From positions 7,378,001 through 7,442,000 of the forward strand of contig NZ_JACHMF010000001.1 in NCBI RefSeq assembly GCF_014204895.1: a stretch of DNA of 64,000 nucleotides, read 5' to 3'. The stretch is from Paractinoplanes abujensis. Its GTDB lineage: Bacteria > Actinomycetota > Actinomycetes > Mycobacteriales > Micromonosporaceae. Below the pieces are notes generated by a model. The model saw nothing but the letters and a program-made list of their open reading frames with translations. It had not been told where the DNA came from and ran no database searches. Within the stretch, counting starts at the first letter, position 1. Each line of letters opens with the position of its first letter. The position numbers were made by a program, and so were the translations under genes. This document shows positions 34,353 through 42,825 of the stretch, in pieces.

Positions 34353-34988
34353 ATGACAGACACCTCGGCGTTCGGGGCCCCGCAGCCCGGCGTGGCCCCG
34401 GCGGGCCTGCTCGACGCGGGTCTGGTGGTCGGCGACGACGGCCGGGCTCGCTGCTTCTGGGGCGGCAGCACCCCTGATTACGTCACCTATCACGACTCCG
34501 AGTGGGGTCGTGAGGTGCGCGGCGACGACGCCCTCTTCGAGCGGATGACCCTCGAGGCGTTCCAGTCCGGCCTGTCCTGGATCACGATCCTGCGCAAACG
34601 GCCGGCGTTCCGGGCCGCGTTCGCCGGCTTCTCGATCGACAAGGTGGCCGCGTTCTCCGAGGCCGACGCGGCCCGCCTGATGGCTGACACCGGCATCGTC
34701 CGCAACCGGATGAAGATCGACGCCGCGCTGGCCAACGCCCGCGTGGCCGCCGACCTCCCCGGGGGGCTCGACGCGCTGCTCTGGTCGTACGCTCCGTCAC
34801 CGAAACCGTCGCGACCGGCCACGCGGGCCGACGTGCCGGCCACTACCCCCGAGTCCAAGGCGATGGCCAAAGACCTCAAGAAACGCGGCTTCCGCTTCGT
34901 CGGCCCGACCACGGCCTACGCGTTGATGCAGGCGACGGGCATGGTCGACGATCATCTGGCGGGTTGCTGGGTCCCGGCCGGGCGGTGA
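34353..34988 (+). CDS. tag: DNA-3-methyladenine glycosylase I
   Basis: 211 residues. The Tag family features are all present: RCFWGGSTPDYVTYHDSEWG with the Zn-binding Cys and His, GREVRGDDALFERMTLEAFQ, GLSWITILRKRPAFRAAF, GIVRNRMKIDAAL, GFRFVGPTTAYALMQATG and the C-terminal Zn ligands in VDDHLAGCW. It excises 3-methyladenine from alkylated DNA. About 20 N-terminal residues are an unusual Gly/Ala-rich extension. The 3' end of the gene is duplicated downstream (35010-35045). Confidence 0.94.
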   Translation: MTDTSAFGAPQPGVAPAGLLDAGLVVGDDGRARCFWGGSTPDYVTYHDSEWGREVRGDDALFERMTLEAFQSGLSWITILRKRPAFRAAFAGFSIDKVAAFSEADAARLMADTGIVRNRMKIDAALANARVAADLPGGLDALLWSYAPSPKPSRPATRADVPATTPESKAMAKDLKKRGFRFVGPTTAYALMQATGMVDDHLAGCWVPAGR

Positions 34989-35045
34989 CTCCGGGCTGGG
35001 CCGGCAGTTGGTCGACGATCACGTGGCGGGCTGCTGGGTCCCGCC
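34943..35045 (+). repeat. Direct duplication of the tag 3' end
   Basis: A segment at 34943-34978 within the last codons of tag (GGTCGACGATCA...GGTCCC) recurs at 35010-35045 with a few substitutions, offset 67 bp. The second copy is noncoding and lies between tag and the next gene. Confidence 0.85.
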
Positions 35046-35083
35046 GAACGGGCCATCGAAGTCCACGTGATGTGATGGACCGC

Positions 35084-35632
35084 ATGGCTCAGTGGGCGGT
35101 GAAGATTCCGGCGGAGAGGTGGGAGACCGAGCGGCTGTTCCACCACGACACGGTGACGGTGTCGGGTGGCGCGGGTCCGGTCGGCCCCGATGACGAGGTG
35201 CTGCTGGTCGCCGGAGGTGACGTGGTGGCGCTGGCCCAGGCGGTGCGGGGTGACGGCGACGACCTCGTCCTGGCCTACGTGCGCCGGGCCTTCGACGCTC
35301 CGGTGCCGGCCGGCGAGCTCGGCTTCGACGACGGCGCCGGGGTCGCCCCGGTCGACCCTGAGCTGTTCCGGCGCGTCGCCGCCGCGATCGGCGAGGGCAC
35401 CGTCGGCGGCGACAAGAAGACCTGGTTCGTCAGCGTCGCGCTGCCGATCGAGGCGGCCACCCCGGCCGAGGCGGTGCGCCAGTTCTGGTCGCACGTGCTC
35501 GAGCTGGGCCCGGTCGAGCTGCCGACCTACGTCTGGCCCTCCGGCGACGAGCTGGCCATGCAGGCCTTCGTGCTCGGTGCCGAGGCCAACCAGGACCCGG
35601 AGGAGGAAGACGAGGAGGAAGAGGACGCGTAG
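35084..35632 (+). CDS. Uncharacterised acidic protein
   Basis: 182 residues (MAQWAVKIPAERWE). The N-terminal half suggests an EVE/PUA-like small beta domain (WAVKIPAERWETERLF, VLLVAGGDVVALAQAV, VLAYVRRAFDAPVPA) and the C-terminal half includes KKTWFVSVALPIEAATPAEAVRQFW. The protein ends with a run of Glu/Asp. ATG 35084 is chosen; ATG 35075 three codons earlier is also possible. I do not recognise a family with certainty; homologues seem to be actinobacterial. Confidence 0.75.
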   Translation: MAQWAVKIPAERWETERLFHHDTVTVSGGAGPVGPDDEVLLVAGGDVVALAQAVRGDGDDLVLAYVRRAFDAPVPAGELGFDDGAGVAPVDPELFRRVAAAIGEGTVGGDKKTWFVSVALPIEAATPAEAVRQFWSHVLELGPVELPTYVWPSGDELAMQAFVLGAEANQDPEEEDEEEEDA

Positions 35633-35645
35633 CTCGGCGGTATGA

Positions 35646-36536
<891 letters not shown>

Positions 36537-36559
36537 CTGGCCTTCGCTGTCGCTCGGCG

Positions 36560-36652
36560 GGATTTCGCCCCTGGGGGGTCAATGACTTGGGCACCGAAAC
36601 GGCCTCGCTTCGCTAGCCGTTTTCGGCACCCAAGTCATTGACGGGCGAAATC
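36560..36652. repeat. Long inverted repeat between convergent genes
   Basis: Arms of about 40 bp: GATTTCGCCC at 36561-36570 and AATGACTTGGGCACC near 36581-36595 pair with GGCACCCAAGTCATTGAC (36625-36642) and GGGCGAAATC (36643-36652), with a few bulges and a loop of about 12 nt near 36604-36615. It lies between the protease and crotonase stop codons, so it may be a strong two-way terminator or a small MITE-like element. Confidence 0.8.
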
Positions 36653-36713
36653 CGACTTTGGTCGCGGCCGAACCCGTCAAGCGAAGCAGCGAGTCCACCG
36701 GCTGCGGCCAGGT

Positions 36714-37502
36714 CTACCTGCCGTTGAAGGTGGGCTTTTGCTTGTTGACGAAGGCGTCCACGGCGGCCTTGTGGTCGGCTGTGGCGCCGCAGATGGCCTG
36801 GGCCTGGGCCTCGGCTGCGAGGGCGTCCGACAGGGTGCCGGCGTCGCCGATCGAGAGTTCGCGCTTGATGGCGCCGTAGGCCACCGTGGGGCCGGCCGCG
36901 AGGCGTGACGCCAGTTCCTGCGCCACGGGCAGCACCTGCTCGTCGTCGTCGGTCAGCTGTGAGAGCAGGCCGATCTCGTACGACCGCTGGGCCCGCACCG
37001 GCTCGGCCAGCAGCAGCAGTTCCACCGCGCGGGCGTGCCCGACGATGCGCGGCAGCGACCACGAGACGCCGCTGTCGCCGGCCAGCCCCACGTTGGCGAA
37101 CGCCATCAGGAAGCTGGTCTTGGGGCCGCCGATCCGGAAGTCGGCCAGCAGCGCGAACGACGCGCCGGCCCCGGCCGCCGTGCCCCGCACCGCCGCCACC
37201 ACGGGCTTGGGCATGCTGGCGAGCCGCTGGGCGATCGGGTTGTAGTGCACCCGCACGGTGTCCAGATCCGTCCGGCCCGATTCGAGCTGGGCCGCGTGCT
37301 CGCGCAGGTCCTGACCGACGCAGAACGCCGTGCCCGCCCCGGCCAGCACGATCGCCCGGCACGACTTGTCGCTCTCCAGCGAGGCCAGCGTGTCGCGCAG
37401 CGCCTCCTTGAGGTCGACGGTCAAGGCGTTCATGGCCTCGGGCCGGTTGAGCGTGAGCGTGACGACCGCGCCGGTGCGGTCGACGAGCAGCGAATCCGTC
37501 AT
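36714..37502 (-). CDS. Enoyl-CoA hydratase/isomerase (crotonase family)
   Basis: 262 residues. Crotonase hallmarks: VTLTLNRPEAMNALT, RAIVLAGAGTAFCVGQDLRE (oxyanion-hole region), KPVVAAVRGTAAGAGASFALLADFR (second oxyanion Gly) and an Asp in GLAGDSGVSWSLPRIVG. The latter, with Glu/Asp placement typical of PaaG-type isomerases rather than classical hydratases, together with the adjacent PaaX regulator, suggests phenylacetyl-CoA ring-isomerase activity; that is inference. ATG overlaps the end of paaX by 4 nt. Confidence 0.88.
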   Translation of the reverse strand: MTDSLLVDRTGAVVTLTLNRPEAMNALTVDLKEALRDTLASLESDKSCRAIVLAGAGTAFCVGQDLREHAAQLESGRTDLDTVRVHYNPIAQRLASMPKPVVAAVRGTAAGAGASFALLADFRIGGPKTSFLMAFANVGLAGDSGVSWSLPRIVGHARAVELLLLAEPVRAQRSYEIGLLSQLTDDDEQVLPVAQELASRLAAGPTVAYGAIKRELSIGDAGTLSDALAAEAQAQAICGATADHKAAVDAFVNKQKPTFNGR

Positions 37503-38308
37503 GCGTCTGAGAATCCCACACGGCCGCGAGTCGCCGATTGCAGGCATCGCTCGACGTAGCGGTCCGCGGCGGGCCTCAGGCGGGTCGCGTGGCGGTCGAA
37601 GAAGCCGGCCGCACTGGCGCCGGGCCAGCGTGCGGGCAGCAGCGTGGCGGGCAGCTGAGGGTCGCGGAACAGGAACGAGCGCCAGGCGTGGACCAGGTGG
37701 AAGCGGGCCGCGTACGCCTCCTCGTCGGTGCTGCGGGCGTTGACCGACGTCACCACCGGTCGCAGGTCGGCCACGAAGCCCTCGTACGACCGGGCCAGCT
37801 CGGGCAGGTCCCAGGCCTTGCCGACCACTTCGGCCGCGCCCGGCGACCCGGCCGCGTGGCTCGCGCTGAACCGCTCGTAGCCCACCCCGGCCTCGCGCAG
37901 CACCGTGTCCGCCTCGTCGGCGGGCCGGGGCGCCACCCACGCGTGCTCACCGAGGGCGCCGTAACCGAGGAACGCGAGCCGGCCGGCTTCGCGCTTGCCC
38001 AGCGGGCCGTGCAAGAGCACCAAATCGAACTTCCCGTCCCAGCTGACGCGCCCTGTCCGGTAGATCCGGGCCGAGGCTTCGTCGAGGCGGCGCGCGGCCT
38101 TGGGGGTCAGCAGATAGCCCGGTCCGGAGACCAGTCGCATGGGGTGCAGCCATCCCTGGCGCACCATCCGGGACACCGCCGTGCGCACCGCGGGCGGGGC
38201 TATGCCGAGCGGCGCAAGCAGTCTGACCAGGGCCGCGACGGGTGCGCGGCCGCCTCTCGGACGGAGGTAGTCGCCGTACAGGTCGAAGAGTGCCGACCGC
38301 GCCTGCAT
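37499..38308 (-). CDS. paaX: PaaX-family transcriptional regulator
   Basis: 269 residues. The N-terminal winged helix (ALFDLYGDYLRPRGG, ALVRLLAPLGIAPPAVRTAV, SRMVRQGWL) is followed by the PaaX central and C-terminal domains (WDGKFDLVLLHGPLGKREA, LRFLGYGALGEHAW-like, AARFHLVHAWRSFLFRDPQLP). PaaX represses phenylacetate genes and responds to phenylacetyl-CoA. Here the gene is upstream of, and overlaps by 4 nt, a crotonase, with an inverted repeat just in front of it that may be its operator. No other paa catabolic genes are nearby. Confidence 0.9.
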   Translation of the reverse strand: MQARSALFDLYGDYLRPRGGRAPVAALVRLLAPLGIAPPAVRTAVSRMVRQGWLHPMRLVSGPGYLLTPKAARRLDEASARIYRTGRVSWDGKFDLVLLHGPLGKREAGRLAFLGYGALGEHAWVAPRPADEADTVLREAGVGYERFSASHAAGSPGAAEVVGKAWDLPELARSYEGFVADLRPVVTSVNARSTDEEAYAARFHLVHAWRSFLFRDPQLPATLLPARWPGASAAGFFDRHATRLRPAADRYVERCLQSATRGRVGFSDA

Positions 38309-38318
38309 GACCGCACAT

Positions 38319-38357
38319 TGTGACAGCCCAAAAGACGATATGCTAGACGCTGTCACA
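38319..38357. promoter_or_regulatory. Inverted repeat upstream of paaX (candidate operator)
   Basis: TGTGACAG (38319-38326) and CTGTCACA (38350-38357) are perfect inverted repeats with a 23-bp spacer, 11 bp before the paaX start. Half-sites two to three turns apart suit autoregulation by a dimer, and the right half may overlap the promoter. Confidence 0.65.
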
Positions 38358-38566
38358 TCCGCCCGGGCTGGGTTTGGGTTCGCCGGTGTTCATCAGGGAA
38401 AATGTTTGATCGGCACGGTGGGCCGGGGCGCGTCAGCGCGCGCGAAGGCCCCTCGGCCGCCGGTCGGAAACGAGGTACGGGCGCCGTGTGGGGCTGAGCA
38501 CACGGCGTAAGAAGTGGCTGTGGGGAAACCCACCGACACCCTGATGTAGGTCTGAGGGGAGACAAG

Positions 38567-38734
38567 ATGGCGGCGATGAAGCCGCGGACGGGCGATGGTC
38601 CGCTGGAGGTCACCAAGGAGGGTCGGGGCATCGTCATGCGTGTCCCGCTGGAAGGTGGTGGCCGTCTCGTCGTTGAGATGACTCCGGACGAGGCCAGCGC
38701 GCTGGGTGACGCGTTGAAGTCGATCGCCGGCTGA
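38567..38734 (+). CDS. DUF3117 small conserved protein (55 aa)
   Basis: 55 residues: MAAMKPRTGDGPLEVTKEG, IVMRVPLEGGGRLVVE and MTPDEASALGDALKSI. This is the almost invariant DUF3117 protein of actinobacteria, of unknown function. GAGGGGAG precedes the ATG by 6 nt, indicating strong translation, and a good hairpin terminator follows. It appears as a monocistronic unit between paaX and pepA. Confidence 0.93.
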   Translation: MAAMKPRTGDGPLEVTKEGRGIVMRVPLEGGGRLVVEMTPDEASALGDALKSIAG

Positions 38735-38745
38735 CGTTTCACGCG

Positions 38746-38781
38746 AGCCCGCCGGTACGGTACCGCCCGGACCGGCGGGCT
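38746..38781 (+). terminator. Terminator after the DUF3117 gene
   Basis: Eleven-bp stem AGCCCGCCGGT / ACCGGCGGGCT, loop of 14 nt, followed by TTT. It ends the short DUF3117 transcript before pepA. Confidence 0.85.
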
Positions 38782-38811
38782 TTCCACGTCTTCGAGAAAG
38801 GTCATTCTCTC

Positions 38812-40224
38812 GTGTATTCGATCCGGCTGACCGACCACCTCGACGACGCCTTGACCCGCATCGTGCCGATCGGTGCGCCGGGTCCACTGTCGCACCCCGA
38901 CGGCGCCCTGGGTGCCGAGATCGCCGCACTGGTCGAGACGGACCAGGCGGCCGGTGCCGTTCAGATACTTCCCCGCCCGCTCGCCACCCCGGCCAAGGTG
39001 CTGCTGGTGCACGTGGGCACGGGTGACGAGGCCGGTTGGCGCGCGGCCGGAGCGGCCGCCGCGCGGGCCCTCGACGGCGCCGAGCCGGCCCAGTTCCACC
39101 TGGGCCCGGCGGCTTCGGCCGATGCGGTGCGCGGCGTGGCCGAGGGGCTCTGGCTCGGTGGCTACCGCTATCGCGACGGCCGCGAGGAACCCCGGACGGC
39201 CGACGTCGAGCTCGTGGCGAACGGCCCTCAGGCGTACGGGGAAAGCTTGGAACTGGCCCGTGTGACCGCGCGCGCCACCTGGCTGGCCCGCGACCTGACC
39301 AACGCGCCGCCCTCGCTCAAGAACCCGGACTGGATGGCCGAGGAGATCAGCGGGGCCGCGGCCAAGCGCACAGGGCTCCAGGTGCGCGTCCGCGCCGGTG
39401 CCGAGCTGGCCCGGTTCGGCGGGCTGCGGGCGGTCGGCGGCGGCTCGCGCTTCAAGCCCTGTCTGGTCGAGCTGGTGTGGGAGCCGCCCGGCGCGACGAC
39501 CCACGTGGTGCTGGTCGGCAAGGGCATCACGTTCGACAGCGGCGGTCTCTCGATCAAGACGCGCCCCGGCATGAAGCTCATGAAGAACGACATGGCCGGA
39601 GCGGCCGCGGTGGCTGCGGCCACGCTGGCCGCCGCCGATCTGGGCCTGCCGGTCCGCATCACGACCCTGCTGCCGCTGGCCGAGAACGCGGTGAGCGGCG
39701 CCGCGTACCGCCCCGGCGACGTGATCACCCACTACGACGGCACCACCAGCGAGTCGACCAACTCGGACGCCGAGGGCCGCCTGGTGCTGGCCGACGCGCT
39801 GGCCTACGCCGTGGCCGAGCTCGAGCCGGACGTGCTGATCGACCTGGCCACGCTCACCGGCGCGGCCAACGTCGCCCTGGGTTCGAGCATCGCCGCCCTG
39901 TACGGCGACAGCGACGAGCTGACCGCGGCGCTCATCACGGCGGGCGGCGCGGCGGGGGAGCCGATGTGGCGGATGCCGCTGCACGGCGACTACCGCGAGC
40001 TGCTGCGCAGCGACGTGGCCGACCGGCACAGCTCACCCATGCACGGCGGCGGCACCGCGGCGCTGTTCCTGCGCGACTTCGCGGGCCCGATGGCCGGTCG
40101 CTGGGCCCACGTCGACATGGCCGCGACCTGCTGGAGCGAGACGTCCGAGCTCGAACTGACCCGGGGCGCGACCGGCTGGGGCGTCCGGGCCCTGGTGCGC
40201 TATCTGGCCGCGCTCAGCGCTTGA
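38812..40224 (+). CDS. pepA: Leucyl aminopeptidase (M17)
   Basis: 470 residues from GTG. The M17 catalytic domain has VGKGITFDSGGLSIK (Lys/Asp ligands), MKLMKNDMAGAAAV and TNSDAEGRLVLADAL; the classical NTDAEGR has Ser for Thr here. The active-site Arg and catalytic Lys are retained, so two-metal aminopeptidase activity in the cytoplasm is expected. The N-terminal domain is divergent as usual. It overlaps the convergent O-methyltransferase gene by 11 nt at the stop codons. Confidence 0.95.
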   Translation: MYSIRLTDHLDDALTRIVPIGAPGPLSHPDGALGAEIAALVETDQAAGAVQILPRPLATPAKVLLVHVGTGDEAGWRAAGAAAARALDGAEPAQFHLGPAASADAVRGVAEGLWLGGYRYRDGREEPRTADVELVANGPQAYGESLELARVTARATWLARDLTNAPPSLKNPDWMAEEISGAAAKRTGLQVRVRAGAELARFGGLRAVGGGSRFKPCLVELVWEPPGATTHVVLVGKGITFDSGGLSIKTRPGMKLMKNDMAGAAAVAAATLAAADLGLPVRITTLLPLAENAVSGAAYRPGDVITHYDGTTSESTNSDAEGRLVLADALAYAVAELEPDVLIDLATLTGAANVALGSSIAALYGDSDELTAALITAGGAAGEPMWRMPLHGDYRELLRSDVADRHSSPMHGGGTAALFLRDFAGPMAGRWAHVDMAATCWSETSELELTRGATGWGVRALVRYLAALSA

Positions 40225-40822
40225 CGGCGGCCAGCAGCCCCGCGCCCGACGGCACGATCGCCGGGATCCACTCCTCCGACTCGCGCACCGCCCGCACGGT
40301 CTCGCGGACCGTCAGCGTGTCCACGTCGCGAGCGGCCGGGTCGCTGATCCGCCCGCCGGCCATCGCGCCGTTGACCAGCAGCACCCCGCCCGGGCGGAGC
40401 AGCCGCAGCGCGGCCTCGGCGCAGGCCCCGAACTCGGTCACGTCGGCGTCGACGAAGACCAGGTCGTAGGCGCCGTCGGCCAGCCGGGGCAGCACGTCGA
40501 GCGCGCGGCCGGTGATGATCCGGGTCCGTGACGCGGCAAAGCCGGCCTCGACGAAGATACGCCGGGCGATGCGCTGATGCTCGTTCTCGACGTCGATCGT
40601 GGTGAGCACGCCGTCGGCCCGCATGCCGCGCAGCAGCCAGACGCCGCTCACCCCGGCGCCCGTGCCGATCTCGACGACCGCCTTGGCGCTGCCCGCCGCG
40701 GCCAGCAGGCGCAGCACCGATCCCGCGGCCGGCGTGACGCTGTCGATGCCGAGCTCGTGCGCCATGTTGCGCGCGGTCTGCAGGACGACGTCCTCGTCGG
40801 CGTACACCTCGGCGAACTGCAT
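40214..40822 (-). CDS. SAM-dependent O-methyltransferase
   Basis: 202 residues. Motif I is AVVEIGTGAGVSGVWLLRG, with TTIDVENEHQRIAR after it and YDLVFVDADVTEFG (metal/substrate region), RPGGVLLVNGAM. It matches the small cation-dependent O-methyltransferase family. In mycobacteria the homologue (Rv1220c) lies beside sigE-rseA-htrA-tatB; here htrA-tatB are divergent and follow directly. The natural acceptor is unknown. Confidence 0.9.
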   Translation of the reverse strand: MQFAEVYADEDVVLQTARNMAHELGIDSVTPAAGSVLRLLAAAGSAKAVVEIGTGAGVSGVWLLRGMRADGVLTTIDVENEHQRIARRIFVEAGFAASRTRIITGRALDVLPRLADGAYDLVFVDADVTEFGACAEAALRLLRPGGVLLVNGAMAGGRISDPAARDVDTLTVRETVRAVRESEEWIPAIVPSGAGLLAAVKR

Positions 40823-41052
40823 GGCCTGGCCTGTCGACGGGCCGATCGGACGGGCTGGCGGGACGATGACGACCTCCGTGGGCGTTTGCGGACGCGCGTG
40901 GATTCAGCCGCGCACATCGGATAAGAGAGTAGAGGGAACCGCCGCCGGGATGCACCGGGCCGTCGATGCATAAACAGGCCGGGGCAGGGCGACGCCCGGG
41001 ATCCGTGTCATTCTGGAGTGGGATCCGGGAGGAACTGAGTGGAGGCACCGAC
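40823..41052. other. Divergent intergenic region O-methyltransferase / htrA
   Basis: The 230 nt carry the htrA ribosome-binding site (GGAGG at about 41041) and two GGGATCCG motifs (about 40999 and 41023). The usual sigE and anti-sigma genes of other actinobacteria are not present here. Confidence 0.6.
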
Positions 41053-42330
41053 GTGACCGACGGCTGGAATGCTCGTTCCCTTCCGCCGCCCGCCCCCGGT
41101 CAACCCCTGCCGCCCGTGGGTGGCCCGCCTCAGCCGGGGTCGCCGTGGTGGTCCGACGCGCTCGCCGACCCGTGGCGCGACCCGTATGCTCCGACCGCCG
41201 TGGTGGTGCAGAATCCGGGCACCCCGGCCGGGCCCGCGCCCGAGGCCGTGCCCGACCCCGACGCGCCCCGCCGGTCGTACACTCCGATTCTCGTCATCTG
41301 CCTGGTCACGGCCCTGCTCGCGGGCGGTCTGGGCGGCACGCTGGGCTACCTTTTCGCGGTCAAGAGCGGCTACGGAAACAGTGGCGGGGGCACCGCTCTG
41401 GGGTCCACCGCGCAGGACCCGCCGGCCGCCGCCAACCGGGCTCCGGACTCGCTGGCCGGGATCGCCGCCAAGGTGCTGCCGAGCGTGGTGACCGTGCGCG
41501 TGACCGGAGCGATCGGCACCGGTTTCGTGGTCTCCGCCGACGGCTACGTGGTCACCAACGACCACGTCGTGGAGGGCGCCGACGACACCATGTCGGTGGT
41601 CTTCAGCGACGGCTCCACGGCCCGCGCCGAGCTGGTCGGCCGTGACCCGCAGTCCGACCTGGCTGTGATCAAGGTCGCCAAGTCGGGGCTCACCGCGGTC
41701 GCGCTCGGCAATTCCGACTCGATCGCGGTCGGTGACCCGGTGCTCGCGTTCGGCTCACCGCTGGCCCTGCGCAACACGGTGACGTACGGGATCGTCAGCG
41801 CCCTCGACCGCACGATCGAGGCCGGCGACGCGGGCACGACCCGGTACTACGCGGCCATCCAGACCGACGCCGCGGTCAACCAGGGCAACTCCGGCGGCCC
41901 GCTGGTCAACGCGGACGGCCAGGTCATCGGGGTCAACTCGGTGATCCGCTCGGTCGGTGGCAGCGAGACCGAGGCCGGCAACATCGGCCTGGCCTTCGCG
42001 ATCCCCATCAATCAGGCCAAGCGGGTCTCGCAGGACATCATCGACCACGGCAAGGCCCGGCGGACGGTGATCGGCGCCGAGGTGGTCACCGGCGGCACCA
42101 GCACGTCGGGGGCCCGGCTGCGCTCGGTCGAGCCGTCCGGCCCGGCCGCGGCCGCGGGCATGAAGTCCGGCGACGTGGTCACCAAGCTGGACGGGCACGT
42201 GCTGGAGGACGGCACCGACCTGATCGCCCTGGTCCGCAAGTACGACCCGGGCGCCACCGTCTCGGTGGAGTACCGTCGCGGGACGAAGACGGAAACAGCC
42301 TCGGTGACGTTGGTCGCCGACTCCAACTGA
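41053..42330 (+). CDS. htrA: HtrA/DegP-like membrane-anchored serine protease
   Basis: 425 residues from GTG 41053, with GGAGG 7 nt upstream. A Pro-rich cytosolic tail (about 1-80), one membrane helix (ILVICLVTALLAGGLGGTLG), and an extracytoplasmic trypsin-like domain with His in VVTNDHVVEG, Asp in DPQSDLAVIKV and Ser in NQGNSGGPLV, then one PDZ domain (SGPAAAAGMKSGDVVTKLDG). It should degrade misfolded envelope proteins. The next gene is tatB (66 nt), as in mycobacteria. Confidence 0.95.
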   Translation: MTDGWNARSLPPPAPGQPLPPVGGPPQPGSPWWSDALADPWRDPYAPTAVVVQNPGTPAGPAPEAVPDPDAPRRSYTPILVICLVTALLAGGLGGTLGYLFAVKSGYGNSGGGTALGSTAQDPPAAANRAPDSLAGIAAKVLPSVVTVRVTGAIGTGFVVSADGYVVTNDHVVEGADDTMSVVFSDGSTARAELVGRDPQSDLAVIKVAKSGLTAVALGNSDSIAVGDPVLAFGSPLALRNTVTYGIVSALDRTIEAGDAGTTRYYAAIQTDAAVNQGNSGGPLVNADGQVIGVNSVIRSVGGSETEAGNIGLAFAIPINQAKRVSQDIIDHGKARRTVIGAEVVTGGTSTSGARLRSVEPSGPAAAAGMKSGDVVTKLDGHVLEDGTDLIALVRKYDPGATVSVEYRRGTKTETASVTLVADSN

Positions 42331-42396
42331 TCGCCGTCCGGACTGCCACTGGCCATCTCGCGTCAGTAGGCTGAGTTCCGGACCCGGGGAGGCCAC

Positions 42397-42816
42397 ATGT
42401 TCGAGAACCTGAACTGGTGGGAGATCGGCGCGCTGCTCATGCTGGCGCTGCTGATCTTCGGCGAGCGCCTTCCCAAGGTCATCGGCGATGGTCTGCGCAT
42501 GCTGCGCGGCCTGCGGGCCATGGCGCAGAATGCGACCAGCGACCTCAACCGCGAGCTCGGCACCGACCTTCAGCTGCAGGATCTGCACCCCAAGGCGTTC
42601 ATCCGCAAGCACCTGATCAGCGAGGAGGACGAGGCGGCGATCCGCAAGCCGCTGCAGGGCCTCTTCGAGGACGTGAAGCAGGACTTGAACGGGGTCAAGA
42701 CCGACCTGACCGAGGTCGCCGCGGCCGCCGACATCAAGAACACCAACAGCACGGCGTCGGACAAGCCGGCGACGGCAGTCGCGCCGAGGCAGAAGTTCGA
42801 CCTCGACGCGACCTGA
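42397..42816 (+). CDS. tatB: Sec-independent translocase protein TatB
   Basis: 139 residues: one N-terminal membrane helix (NWWEIGALLMLALLIFG), hinge Gly and Glu (FGERLPKVIGDGLR), amphipathic helix, and a charged, disordered C-terminal half. GGGGAGG precedes the ATG. TatB recruits twin-arginine substrates to TatC. tatA and tatC are not in the window. Length and downstream mrp context support TatB over TatA. Confidence 0.93.
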   Translation: MFENLNWWEIGALLMLALLIFGERLPKVIGDGLRMLRGLRAMAQNATSDLNRELGTDLQLQDLHPKAFIRKHLISEEDEAAIRKPLQGLFEDVKQDLNGVKTDLTEVAAAADIKNTNSTASDKPATAVAPRQKFDLDAT

Positions 42817-42825
42817 GCGTGCGTC

